Origin: a virus
Length of the DNA: 29,081 nucleotides
Strand: one strand, 5' to 3'
IMG/VR virus record: IMGVR_UViG_3300017697_002808
Coordinates: 1-29,081 of that record
Position numbers and translations under genes: made by a program. The notes under the pieces were generated by a model. That model was not told the DNA's origin. It made no database searches and worked only from the letters and a program-made list of their open reading frames with translations. This document shows, in pieces, positions 8,693-16,421 of the stretch; the first letter of the stretch is position 1; each line of letters begins with the position of its first letter.

Positions 8693-9315
8693 CCTACGTT
8701 AAACTCGGCTTCAAGAGTCTCGTCTACTTCCGTAGTGTTTGCCTGTCGTACACGATCCAACAGCTCCTTCTGAGCATCTGGAGTTGGTCGAGACATTACT
8801 TCGTCCATGGACTTCACTTCAGCAGCAAGAGCTGCATCTGCGGCACTAAGAGCGGCAGGCTTGCACTTCAAAGGCTGAAGCTGGTACTCTACGTTATAAG
8901 GCAGAGGGCCAGTCTTAACGCGCTTGAACTTAATGTCCCATCCAGTTTCTGGGTCTGTAGGATCTCCTAAGTCTTCGGCAGCAGTAATAATCTGCTCCCA
9001 GAGCTTCTTCTTGAGATTGACAACTTTCACTTCGCCATTGTCAATACACTGTGTGGCATAGCTCCATCCACACTTAAGATCAGGGTAGTACTCACGAACC
9101 CAATCTTTTTCTTGGTTTGTAAATGCTTCTGCATTCCTATCGAAGGACAGACACTCTAAAGGAATGTTCTTGTCGTTCTCGCCTTTCACCCAATATACAT
9201 AGCGAGCAAGAATATCACCTACGATACGCATTTGATTGTCGCCATCCTTGTATTGGAAAGTGCTGATAGAAGTCTTTTGTGCAGAACCTTTCTGCTGATT
9301 AAACGATATAGCCAT
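8689..9315 (-). CDS. Probable single-stranded DNA-binding protein
   Basis: This 208-aa protein starts MAISFNQQKGSAQKTSISTF. It has an OB-fold-like middle with many aromatic and Lys residues (WVKGENDKNIPLEC, WSYATQCIDNGEVKVVNLKK), then an Ala-rich, acidic C-terminal tail ending ETLEAEFNVG, as in SSBs that recruit partners through acidic tails. Two cysteines are present, but no obvious gp32-type zinc site. The position directly upstream of gp47/gp46 and the exonuclease supports an SSB role. I recognise the pattern from marine phage SSB annotations; homology is inferred, not computed. Confidence 0.75.
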   Translation of the reverse strand: MAISFNQQKGSAQKTSISTFQYKDGDNQMRIVGDILARYVYWVKGENDKNIPLECLSFDRNAEAFTNQEKDWVREYYPDLKCGWSYATQCIDNGEVKVVNLKKKLWEQIITAAEDLGDPTDPETGWDIKFKRVKTGPLPYNVEYQLQPLKCKPAALSAADAALAAEVKSMDEVMSRPTPDAQKELLDRVRQANTTEVDETLEAEFNVG

Positions 9316-9316
9316 A

Positions 9317-9718
9317 TTAATTTATCTCCGTTGGAACTTCTTCATGTAAAAAATGTATTTCTCCATTCTCTATATAAAGTAGTTTATTGTTGTCTAAAAA
9401 TAGTTGGGGATCTTCCTGTATATGCAGGGGATCTAGTGTTATCTTACCATTGACTTTGTACTCTCCATACGAACGCAATGAAGCAAGCGCAAGATAAATG
9501 CAAATGTCTCGGTAAGAATATTTATATGAATTGTATAGCAGAACATCTGGGTGTACTAAAAAACTCTCGCCTGTAAAGTTCATATCTGCATACTTGTACA
9601 GATTATCATACTTATTTCGCGGGATTTGCTTTTCCACCATCATTTTAAAGACCTGCATGATCTCGAAAGTATTCGCCTTGCAAGTTCTAAAGATTCTGTT
9701 CCAATTATATAAGAGCAT
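9317..9718 (-). CDS. Conserved phage protein of unknown function, 133 aa
   Basis: The protein begins MLLYNWNRIF and contains KQIPRNKYD, SFLVHPDVLLYNSYKY, a run YRDICIYLALASLRSYGEY, and ends near IHFLHEEVP. It is rich in Tyr and looks globular and soluble; no catalytic motif is recognised. It is the first gene of the SSB-gp47-gp46 operon, one base before the SSB start. Its ATG at 9716-9718 directly abuts the -10 box of a perfect sigma70 promoter. A transcript from that promoter would start inside codons 2-3, so the full protein must be made from helicase read-through mRNA. Otherwise translation starts later, for example at M21. Confidence 0.72.
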   Translation of the reverse strand: MLLYNWNRIFRTCKANTFEIMQVFKMMVEKQIPRNKYDNLYKYADMNFTGESFLVHPDVLLYNSYKYSYRDICIYLALASLRSYGEYKVNGKITLDPLHIQEDPQLFLDNNKLLYIENGEIHFLHEEVPTEIN

Positions 9719-9747
9719 ATTATATCAAAAGTTGAAGTTAATGTCAA
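9719..9747 (-). promoter_or_regulatory. Perfect sigma70-type promoter (P1) before the SSB/recombination/nrd operon
   Basis: On the minus strand TTGACA (9742-9747), a 17-nt spacer and TATAAT (9719-9724) match the consensus exactly. An A-rich tract and AAATAGTTC precede the -35. The spacer contains TTGA-N8-TCAA. The predicted start (about 9712) lies inside the next ORF, so this promoter mainly serves the genes from SSB onward. Confidence 0.85.
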
Positions 9748-9758
9748 GAACTATTTTT

Positions 9759-11042
9759 TTATAGTTGGTCTATCTTGTATCCCTGTTTCATATAGTATCC
9801 CATCCTATTGGAAGCCTGTCTTCGGGCGGTGTTTCCCTTTAGGTGGATATCTATCACTACAGGTGATCTTTTATTTTCTTGCTTGCGTATGATACGCCCT
9901 ATTAGCTGAGTCAATAGTGGCTCATTATTAACAGGAGTACCAAGAATCAAACAACTTAAGTTATCAACAGAGATACCCTCTGAGAAGATTGCTTGTGTAC
10001 CGTATAGAATATCTTTTCTACCCGCACGAATCTCATCCAGAAGAGTCTCTCTATCTTCATGTGCTACTTCTCCGGTAACACAGATTGCTCTGTCTCCCGT
10101 AAGTTCAGCACAGGCTTGCAAGAAGTGTACTCTATCGCTGACCACTAAAACCTTGTGGCCTTTTGCAGCGTAGGCGGCCGCTATCATAGATACGCTATGC
10201 CTATACTCATCTTGGTTTGCCAAGTGTGTAACTTTATTAGCCCAAGGAGTTCTTTGGCCGTCCATGAAGCGTATCTCCGAAGGATACACTGTTATAGACG
10301 GAACCATATAGTTCTCTTTTGGTGGCTTAAATACTTTACTGCCAAAGTAATCTCGAAAGACTACATGCTTTCCATCTTTTCTTTCTATAGTTCCCGACAA
10401 TCCTATCTTATATCGAGCATAGTTTGTGTCTATTACTTTAGAAAAGGTAGGCGAAGATACGTGATGCATTTCATCTAGTATGATAGTGCCGAACTCCTTA
10501 TTTATCTTGAGAATATTTCTGTATAAACTTTGAGTATTGCCTATCACTATAGGAGCATCAATATCGAACTTTCCACTGCCTATAATGCCAGGAGAAATTC
10601 CGTATACTTTTTCTACTTCTTTTGCCCACTGGTTTCTTAGAGGCACAGTGTGAACAATGATAAGTGTTTTCTGTCCTAGCTTACCAGCTATCGCAAGACC
10701 TGTAAAAGTCTTTCCCCAACTAACCCAAGCGTTAATTATAGAGTTGTCTTCGATCTCATCGTAGACCTCCTGCTGGCTTGGTCGTAACGGAAACTTAAAC
10801 TCAGGAAACTGCACCGGCTTATTGACACGCTTATCGACTATCTCGTAGTCATTTGGTATCAAATCCGTTCTTCCTATAGGTATACTCACCAACGTATCTC
10901 GTACTCGTGCCATATTCTTTATGACAAAAGGCGGATCTTTTGGATTGAACGAAGGAATAGTATAAGTAAGTTCTTTACTTAAAACTTCCTTGTATTCTTG
11001 CGTTACCTCAAGGTAAATGCGATTACTGATTAGTGCTTTTAT
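9759..11042 (-). CDS. UvsW-like SF2 DNA helicase, apparent ATA start
   Basis: This DExH helicase should unwind branched recombination intermediates, as T4 UvsW does. Visible motifs are Q-box-like LRPSQQEVYDEI, a Walker A variant WGKTFTG (motif I), LDEMHH (motif II), GLSGT (motif III), and TQLIGRIIRKQ (motif VI). From the first ATG (10913) it would be 384 aa. The frame stays open upstream for 43 more codons with clearly protein-like sequence (KALISNRIYLEV, then IPSFNPKDPPFVIKNM), bounded by an in-frame TAA. No ATG, GTG or TTG occurs in that stretch. The best start is ATA at 11040-11042, overlapping the phoH stop as ATAA, with AAGGA 9 nt upstream (427 aa). Confidence 0.92.
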   Translation of the reverse strand: MKALISNRIYLEVTQEYKEVLSKELTYTIPSFNPKDPPFVIKNMARVRDTLVSIPIGRTDLIPNDYEIVDKRVNKPVQFPEFKFPLRPSQQEVYDEIEDNSIINAWVSWGKTFTGLAIAGKLGQKTLIIVHTVPLRNQWAKEVEKVYGISPGIIGSGKFDIDAPIVIGNTQSLYRNILKINKEFGTIILDEMHHVSSPTFSKVIDTNYARYKIGLSGTIERKDGKHVVFRDYFGSKVFKPPKENYMVPSITVYPSEIRFMDGQRTPWANKVTHLANQDEYRHSVSMIAAAYAAKGHKVLVVSDRVHFLQACAELTGDRAICVTGEVAHEDRETLLDEIRAGRKDILYGTQAIFSEGISVDNLSCLILGTPVNNEPLLTQLIGRIIRKQENKRSPVVIDIHLKGNTARRQASNRMGYYMKQGYKIDQL

Positions 11043-11698
11043 AGTCCTATTTCCTTTTTAGCTATTAGATATTCTTTTACGAAGTCACTCCGTACAATGT
11101 CTTGTACTTCAAAGTTAACCATGTCAAAAGCGCCCATTGTTTCCAAGATTCTTATAAAGGACATTAGCCCATTATTTTTTAAGTCAGACTGTTCAAAGTC
11201 TCCGCAAAACATAACTCTACAGTATTTTCCTACTCGTGTAATAATTGAGTCTAGTTCTTGAAACGTCATGTTCTGGCACTCATCTATCAGTATAACAGAG
11301 TCTTTCAAAGTTATACCTCTTATGTAAGAAGTAGTCATAAAATGAACTAATCCTTTAGTCTTGAGTATTTGATATGCGTCTCCACGATTAAATAGCTCGT
11401 TTGCAACTTCCTTATACGGTTCTTCATAGACTGAAGCCTTCTCCTTTTCACTACCGGGCAAGAAACCAATGTCCCTTGTAGGTACTGCACTTCGGATTAT
11501 AACTAAATTACTATACTGTTTTTTAACCATATCATCGAAAGCTAAGTAACAAGATATAAAAGTCTTTCCTGTTCCTGCGACCCCGTGGAGAACTAAGTTC
11601 TTCTCGGACTCAAAGGCTATCAGTTGATTTTTAGTTAAAGGTTCTACTTCTTCCAGTTGAAGACCGGAGCCGTTCAAAGTTTTACGCTTGTTGCCCAT
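11039..11698 (-). CDS. phoH: PhoH-like ATPase
   Basis: This 219-aa P-loop protein has Walker A GVAGTGKT (about residues 39-46), IIRSAVPTRDIGFLPGS, and Walker B VILIDECQN, followed by MFCGDFEQSD. This is the standard order of the PhoH family, a common phage gene. The biochemical role is unsettled; ATPase/RNA-helicase or RNase-coupled functions have been proposed for relatives. The SD AAGGAAT lies before the ATG. The gene sits between an unknown gene and the UvsW-like helicase, and its TAA overlaps the helicase start. Confidence 0.93.
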   Translation of the reverse strand: MGNKRKTLNGSGLQLEEVEPLTKNQLIAFESEKNLVLHGVAGTGKTFISCYLAFDDMVKKQYSNLVIIRSAVPTRDIGFLPGSEKEKASVYEEPYKEVANELFNRGDAYQILKTKGLVHFMTTSYIRGITLKDSVILIDECQNMTFQELDSIITRVGKYCRVMFCGDFEQSDLKNNGLMSFIRILETMGAFDMVNFEVQDIVRSDFVKEYLIAKKEIGL

Positions 11699-11705
11699 AT
11701 ATTCC

Positions 11706-12200
11706 TTATACCTTTCTTCGAGTGTCTTTAAGTTTTGTCTTAGAGTACTCGTATAACATCCAAGGTGTATCGCCTACATGTAGTATTCCTGCCCAGTTCC
11801 TGCCATCCTCTGGTGGTCTAGGAATGGTAAAGGAAGTAGTAACGTGATGCACCCATAATAAAGAAGCAGTACCTTTACGATCAACTCTACGAATCTTGTA
11901 GTATTTTAACTTGCAGAACGCAGTTTTCTCATATGTAAAGGGAACGCCTCTTGAATCTATAAAATTTTTCTTTTTCTGTTTTAATAATCCTATGTGACTT
12001 ATAAGCGATCTTCTCAGAGGTAAGAGTTCCGTAAAAGGAGTCTGTAGCCTACGAATGCCAAGAGTATCTCCTGGCATATTAGTATCATCTACTAATAGAT
12101 CGTCTATAAACAACAGTCCGTCAGAATAGCTCCAGTTGTCGGAAGGTATCTGAAATACTGGAAACTTCAAGTCCTGGACGTCCCTGTATGTAATGATCAA
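11706..12200 (-). CDS. Conserved-looking phage protein, 164 aa, TTG start
   Basis: The protein begins (M)IITYRDVQDLKFPVFQIP. It contains GLLFIDDLLVDDTNMPG, LGIRRLQTP, a Lys/Arg/Tyr-rich centre, FTIPRPPEDGRNWAG and PWMLYEY. No family assignment is possible from motifs alone. The start codon is TTG at 12198-12200. An in-frame TAA lies immediately before it, so no upstream start exists, and GGAG is 6 nt upstream, a good SD. The start lies inside a 44-aa ORF in another frame. It precedes phoH by a few bases in the same direction. Confidence 0.72.
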   Translation of the reverse strand: MIITYRDVQDLKFPVFQIPSDNWSYSDGLLFIDDLLVDDTNMPGDTLGIRRLQTPFTELLPLRRSLISHIGLLKQKKKNFIDSRGVPFTYEKTAFCKLKYYKIRRVDRKGTASLLWVHHVTTSFTIPRPPEDGRNWAGILHVGDTPWMLYEYSKTKLKDTRRKV

Positions 12201-12255
12201 TTAAAACTCCATCGTAGTATACTTTTATCTCTACCTGTAATGCTTCCTGTAACAT
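12121..12255 (-). CDS. 44-aa leader ORF overlapping the next gene
   Basis: The ATG at 12253-12255 has the strongest SD of the region (AGGAGG, spacing 4). The ORF reads MLQEALQVEIKVYYDGVLID and continues to TGA at 12121. Its last 80 nt overlap the TTG-started 164-aa gene in a different frame. It could be a leader peptide whose translation opens the internal GGAG/TTG site. The alternative, a single protein joined by frameshift, is less likely because the second ORF has its own SD. Function unknown. Confidence 0.5.
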   Translation of the reverse strand: MLQEALQVEIKVYYDGVLIDHYIQGRPGLEVSSISDTFRQLELF

Positions 12256-12294
12256 GTTACCTCCTAGGTAATTAGTAGAATTGCAAATTCATAC

Positions 12295-12322
12295 AAAAAA
12301 TATATAACCGTAAGACCGGCTA
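12295..12322 (-). terminator. Weak intrinsic terminator or attenuator after iscU
   Basis: The minus-strand RNA forms TAGCCG-GTCTTA-CGGTTA (6 bp including one G-U), followed by TATATTTTTT. It is short and AU-rich. It could end transcripts from iscU or act as an attenuator for the promoter just upstream. Confidence 0.38.
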
Positions 12323-12325
12323 AGC

Positions 12326-12355
12326 ATTTTACTAGTTGTGTTATCCAATAGTCAA
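12326..12355 (-). promoter_or_regulatory. Possible promoter for the phoH/helicase block
   Basis: TTGACT (12350-12355), an 18-nt spacer and TAAAAT (12326-12331) on the minus strand give a moderate sigma70 match. It overlaps the iscU stop and leaves a leader of about 65 nt before the 44-aa ORF. It is weaker than the eight perfect promoters. Confidence 0.42.
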
Positions 12356-12732
12356 GATTCACCGTTCTTTTCTCTATAATTCTTTATAGCGGCTTTTATT
12401 GCATCTTCTGCAAGCACGCTACAATGAATCTTCACAGGGGGAAGGGCTAACTCTTCGGCTATCTCAGTGTTTTTTATTACACCTGCTTCGCTAAGAGTTC
12501 TGCCTTTTACCCACTCCGTCAAAAGAGAAGAAGAAGCTATAGCACTACCACAGCCATAGGTTTTAAACTTGGCATCTTGTATAACGCCTTCTTCTACTTT
12601 TATTTGTAACCTCATCACATCGCCACAGGAAGGCGCTCCCACCATGCCTGTACCGACATCATCAGTCTCATCCATTTTGCCTACATTACGAGGGTTCTCA
12701 TAATGATCCATTACTTGGTTACTATATGCCAT
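12352..12732 (-). CDS. iscU: IscU/NifU-like iron-sulfur cluster assembly scaffold
   Basis: At 126 aa the protein is as long as bacterial IscU (128 aa). All cluster-site residues are present: C36-G-D38, C61 (YGCGSAIASSS) and H103-C104. The HscA-chaperone recognition motif LPPVK is intact at 97-101, so it should dock on the host HscA/HscB and IscS machinery. The most likely role is transient [2Fe-2S] assembly for phage or host clients during infection. GGAGG lies 9 nt upstream of the ATG. It follows a membrane-protein gene and PolA, and no other isc genes are nearby. Confidence 0.94.
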   Translation of the reverse strand: MAYSNQVMDHYENPRNVGKMDETDDVGTGMVGAPSCGDVMRLQIKVEEGVIQDAKFKTYGCGSAIASSSLLTEWVKGRTLSEAGVIKNTEIAEELALPPVKIHCSVLAEDAIKAAIKNYREKNGES

Positions 12733-12738
12733 ATTAAA

Positions 12739-12978
12739 TTACCTCCAAGGTAACATAGTCATGCCAATTACATTTAGCAATAACTCAAGTATAATAAAAA
12801 ACAGTACACAAGGGCCTAACTGCCATGCCCACCATTTCCAACCTTCTAAACTATTGACCCAAGTAGCTAACTTACTTTCTCTTGCTTTATCGTAAGCTCC
12901 ACTACTCTCACCTATTCTTTCAGCCCAATAATTAGGATCAACTGCGTTTTTTAGTTTTCTTAGCATTTTTACTAACAT
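12739..12978 (-). CDS. Small membrane protein, 79 aa
   Basis: It starts MLVKMLRKLKNAVDPNYWAE, has an amphipathic charged N-terminal half, then a Trp-rich stretch (GWKWWAWQLG) and a hydrophobic segment of about 20 residues (about 55-75), ending LPWR. A single-pass inner-membrane protein is likely. The ATG overlaps the PolA stop (TAATG), and the end carries the SD of iscU. No family recognised. One transmembrane segment plus a basic end does not by itself make it a holin. Confidence 0.7.
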   Translation of the reverse strand: MLVKMLRKLKNAVDPNYWAERIGESSGAYDKARESKLATWVNSLEGWKWWAWQLGPCVLFFIILELLLNVIGMTMLPWR

Positions 12979-15248
12979 TATATATTTCCATACTGCTTGT
13001 CGAACTTGCCCATGGAGTAGTCATCTCCTACTTCAAAGTCACATCCTACAGGCGCTCCAGGAATTGAAAGTCCTCTATCCATTTGTATGTAGTATTCTAA
13101 CTGATCGCAGTACCCATCTACTTCTGAGTAGGGTACTTCTGCAAGTATCGAGTCATGCACTAAAGCAAAGATTTTTGCCTTAGACTTAGTAGCTTTTAAG
13201 TAGTTGTGCATATCTATAGCCCCAAGAAGGTTAATGTCACTAGCAGCAGACTGAACCAAAAAGTTAAGACCAGAACGAATGCTATGACTCTTGATGCCCG
13301 CGTCTGACGATTTGACATTTGGTAATCTCCTTTTTCTGCCAAAGTAGCTATACACAAAGCCGTTTTGCTCTATGAATCTGTGATTGCTTTCTATCCACTT
13401 TTTAAGTTGGTGGAATGATTGAAAGTAGTCATCAATAACTTCTTTAGCTTCGTTCGGACTAAAAAATTTGCCCGAGTCTTTGGTTACTTGTTCACTAATC
13501 TTCTTCGGTCCTGCACCATACATGATACCGAAAGTTACTGCCTTTGCAGCCTGTCGTTGTGTGCCAAATAGCTCAGCTACTTCCTCTACTTCGCAGGGTA
13601 GTCTGAATACTGTCTTCGCAATGGTACTATGAAAGTTTCCGCCGCTGCGGAATACATCCATAAGAGCTTTGTCCTCTGCTAGAATAGCAGCAACATAAAC
13701 CTCGGCAGTTGTTAAGTCCATAGCTACAATCTTGTGTCCTTCGGCAGCTCGTATACAGCCCTTTACTATAGGGTTATCCCTAGGCAACTGCTGCATATTA
13801 AGTTTGCCACTAGAACTAAGACGACCACTAGTGGTACTATGAAGGTTGAAGCCAGTACGAAGTCTACTATCTTTATCCAACTGCGGTATGATTTTGTCCA
13901 GATAAGTATTTTTAATTTTGGATCTTTGACGTATGTCAAGGATAAGTCCAGGAACTTCAGATTGGGATGCAAGCTCTCCGAGTACTTCCGCATCCGTTGA
14001 GTTAGCTCCCGTTCCTGTTTTCTTGCCAGTAGGATGTAGACCGAGAAAGTCAAAAAGGAGACCGCGAAGCTGCACAGTGCTATTAGGATTAAAATCTTTT
14101 CCATTTATTTTCTCAAACTTAGCTATCTCAGGGTTCTGATACAGTGTAGCCACGGACTTATCTATTTCTGTCTGCATCAGCTCTTGAGATACACAGAGCC
14201 TGTCCTTATCAAAGGGTACACCATTGTCCTGTGCATCTACTAAGAAACGAGTGCCAGGAATAAGAATCTCATCATACACTTTCTTGAGTTTAGGATTCTG
14301 TTTAATTTTTACAAATTTTTCGTATAGAAGAAACGTGCATAGAGCATCCATAGCTGCATATGTTTTCATTACCTCAAACGGAATAGACTCCCACTGAAAG
14401 TCACTCTTGAGTATGCCGTGTTCTTTTCTATACTTATCCATCCACTCATACATAGGCTTCTCATAATCGCCATAGGGTGTGTACTTGATAGACAGTGGCT
14501 TAAGACCGTGCCCTCCCGGATTCTCGTCTATGAGATAATGGAGCAACATGGTGTCTTCTATTACAGGGAAATTAAAATTAAAATGATACTCAAAGAACGC
14601 TACGTCGAACTTAGCGTTATGAAATATTACTGTCTTCTTCGTAAACAGTTCTTGTAGTAGCTTTTCAGTTTGCTCATCAAAGCATTCTGTATTAATATAA
14701 GCTCCTTTTTTACCATCATAACAAAGCGAAATGCCCAGTATATAGCCATCTCTAGGGTATAAACCAGTAGTCTCCGAATCAAGCGCGATATATGTCCCGC
14801 TATGATCAATAGCTGCTTGTATAAAGGTGTTACATTCTTCTGTCTCTTCGATTCCAATAGCAATGTTTTCATCAATAACTACCTCCTCTATTAAACCTTT
14901 TATATGATTAATGATACTTTCTTTAGAAGTCTCCCACGTTTTACGAGCCTCAGGTTTAAATGTGAGCATCGCAGGATTAATTACTGGTAAAAATTTCTCA
15001 TCTACTCTTTTACCGGAGTATTCGGTTACTGAATTGATTTTGGTAAAGTACTTGAGCGCGTCACTACCCACTAGAATAACCCAGTCGTAGTTGTCTGTGT
15101 TTATATCTATATCACAGTCTCGCTTTAATACTTTCTTAATTGTAGGGTCGGAACACAGTTGATATTGATCAAAATCAAACTCATTATCAAACTCTCTTGC
15201 AAAGTTTGTTCTACCCTTTTTAGTTTCTACTAAGGCAACTCTAGCCAT
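12978..15248 (-). CDS. polA: Family A DNA polymerase with 3'-5' exonuclease and N-terminal UDG-like domain
   Basis: This 756-aa replicative polymerase has three parts. Residues 1-125 resemble a uracil-DNA-glycosylase-type fold (YDWVILVGSDALKYF, then FLPVINPAMLTFKPE); this is an inference and no glycosylase active site is obvious. The proofreading domain has D157/E159, N211/D215 and Y297/D301. In the polymerase domain, motif A is D511LTTAE516, motif B is R565..K569...F573GIMY577, and motif C is H698-D699-S700, where many relatives have H-D-E. F573 is the E. coli Phe762 position, which in marine phage surveys is linked to virulent phages. There is no 5'-3' exonuclease domain; that is the gene at 4715-5536. 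The start overlaps the primase end by 8 nt with AGAGGAAG as SD. Confidence 0.95.
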   Translation of the reverse strand: MARVALVETKKGRTNFAREFDNEFDFDQYQLCSDPTIKKVLKRDCDIDINTDNYDWVILVGSDALKYFTKINSVTEYSGKRVDEKFLPVINPAMLTFKPEARKTWETSKESIINHIKGLIEEVVIDENIAIGIEETEECNTFIQAAIDHSGTYIALDSETTGLYPRDGYILGISLCYDGKKGAYINTECFDEQTEKLLQELFTKKTVIFHNAKFDVAFFEYHFNFNFPVIEDTMLLHYLIDENPGGHGLKPLSIKYTPYGDYEKPMYEWMDKYRKEHGILKSDFQWESIPFEVMKTYAAMDALCTFLLYEKFVKIKQNPKLKKVYDEILIPGTRFLVDAQDNGVPFDKDRLCVSQELMQTEIDKSVATLYQNPEIAKFEKINGKDFNPNSTVQLRGLLFDFLGLHPTGKKTGTGANSTDAEVLGELASQSEVPGLILDIRQRSKIKNTYLDKIIPQLDKDSRLRTGFNLHSTTSGRLSSSGKLNMQQLPRDNPIVKGCIRAAEGHKIVAMDLTTAEVYVAAILAEDKALMDVFRSGGNFHSTIAKTVFRLPCEVEEVAELFGTQRQAAKAVTFGIMYGAGPKKISEQVTKDSGKFFSPNEAKEVIDDYFQSFHQLKKWIESNHRFIEQNGFVYSYFGRKRRLPNVKSSDAGIKSHSIRSGLNFLVQSAASDINLLGAIDMHNYLKATKSKAKIFALVHDSILAEVPYSEVDGYCDQLEYYIQMDRGLSIPGAPVGCDFEVGDDYSMGKFDKQYGNI

Positions 15249-16068
15249 ATAACTTCCTCTTTAATTTATCTACTGAAGTTTGGGATAATGCACCAGGATC
15301 TGTATCCTTAAAATGGATGTTCCTAGCTACGAGACCAGCTTTCTCACACGCACCCTTTAAATTTTCTGCCGCAGTTTGGCCTGCGTCGTCTCCATCAAAA
15401 AAGACTTCTACATACTCTGCTCCTTGTACTCGGAGCATAGACAGTTTAGCCTCATTATAATTATTAGTTCCAAAGCAACATACCGCATTGGTGAGTCCTT
15501 TATCGTGCAAGTTTATCATATCATACATACCCTCCACTAATATAACAGAGCCTTGTATAAACTCTACTATAGGAAAGAAAGGTAGTTTTGCCCCAGGAGG
15601 GGAGAACTTGTACTTAGGAACACCGTTAGAGGTATGCCTTCCTTGAAACGCTACTATCTTACCCGATATATCACGAATCGGAAAGACAATTCTTCCCACA
15701 TGATCTGTATGTGGGTGTTGAAAAGCCTCAAATCTTCTATAAGTTTCTGGACGAATATCTCTCCAGTTACCGACATAAGGCAATCTATTTTGGGGGAAGG
15801 ACAAACCAACACTTTCGGAGCGTTTTTGTATAAGTTTTTTCTTAAAAAGGTCTCTCTGTTGCTGTAATTGATTTGCCCTTTCCCCAAAATGATTAAATAA
15901 GTTACCCTTGTAACCACACGAAAAACAGTTAAAGATACCAGTAATCTGGTCAATTCTCATACTGGGATTTTTATCATCATGTTCAGGACTTAGACAGCGT
16001 ACTAAATAGTCTGCACCCTTCTGCATAAAGTATATGTTCTTTTCCTGTAGTATTCGTTCTATTTCCAT
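15241..16068 (-). CDS. DnaG-type primase (zinc-binding plus TOPRIM)
   Basis: This 275-aa protein makes RNA primers. An N-terminal zinc-binding site is C25, H30, C48, C51 (RCLSPEH, then FNCFSCGYKGN). The TOPRIM core has E179 (VILVEGMYD) and D225/D227 (FFDGDDAG). Bacterial DnaG is about 580 aa and carries a C-terminal helicase-binding domain, which is missing here; the DnaB-like helicase is a separate gene nearby. Its ATG overlaps the stop of the 42-aa ORF (TAATG). Confidence 0.93.
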   Translation of the reverse strand: MEIERILQEKNIYFMQKGADYLVRCLSPEHDDKNPSMRIDQITGIFNCFSCGYKGNLFNHFGERANQLQQQRDLFKKKLIQKRSESVGLSFPQNRLPYVGNWRDIRPETYRRFEAFQHPHTDHVGRIVFPIRDISGKIVAFQGRHTSNGVPKYKFSPPGAKLPFFPIVEFIQGSVILVEGMYDMINLHDKGLTNAVCCFGTNNYNEAKLSMLRVQGAEYVEVFFDGDDAGQTAAENLKGACEKAGLVARNIHFKDTDPGALSQTSVDKLKRKLYG

Positions 16069-16196
16069 TAAGCCCTTTCATGTGGTTTGTAGTCTGATTC
16101 TTCTTCTTGACCGTCTGAATTAAGGTCAAGCATATCCCGCACTCTTTTCCTATAGCTTTCTATGAACTCTAATATTTCTTCTGTTTCTGATTCCAT
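16068..16196 (-). CDS. Small acidic protein upstream of primase, 42 aa
   Basis: The ORF begins MESETEEILEFIESYRKRVR and has DMLDLNSDG and many Glu residues, a likely single amphipathic helix followed by an acidic linker. Its TAA overlaps the primase ATG, as expected for translational coupling, and it fills the gap between its neighbours. A similar pattern (EFIE.YR.R..DMLDLNSDG) is one I associate with small marine phage ORFs, unverified. Function unknown. Confidence 0.65.
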   Translation of the reverse strand: MESETEEILEFIESYRKRVRDMLDLNSDGQEEESDYKPHERA

Positions 16197-16199
16197 GAA

Positions 16200-16421
16200 T
16201 TAGTCCCAAAACTTAGTAGTCTCTCTTACCATACTTGGTAAACAATATGCGGTTATATCTCTACTACCATACGTGTAGTATGATGTGTCTTTATCTTTGT
16301 ATGTACCTGATTCTATTTTGTGTGCAAAATAATTACACCTGTTTATATTTTGAAAGTACATCTCATCTGTAGGAACGGCTGTCCCTCCAATAAATACTTT
16401 CAATAAAAATGCCATTACCAT
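16200..16421 (-). CDS. Small protein of unknown function, 73 aa
   Basis: The N-terminus MVMAFLLKVFIGGTAVPTDE is hydrophobic, followed by FQNINRCNYFAHKIE and a Tyr-rich part with two cysteines (C29, C60). The N-terminus may be a short membrane helix or an uncleaved signal. The ATG follows the stop of the 95-aa gene directly (TAAATG), with AGGT as SD; a second ATG two codons later is possible. No family recognised. Confidence 0.65.
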   Translation of the reverse strand: MVMAFLLKVFIGGTAVPTDEMYFQNINRCNYFAHKIESGTYKDKDTSYYTYGSRDITAYCLPSMVRETTKFWD

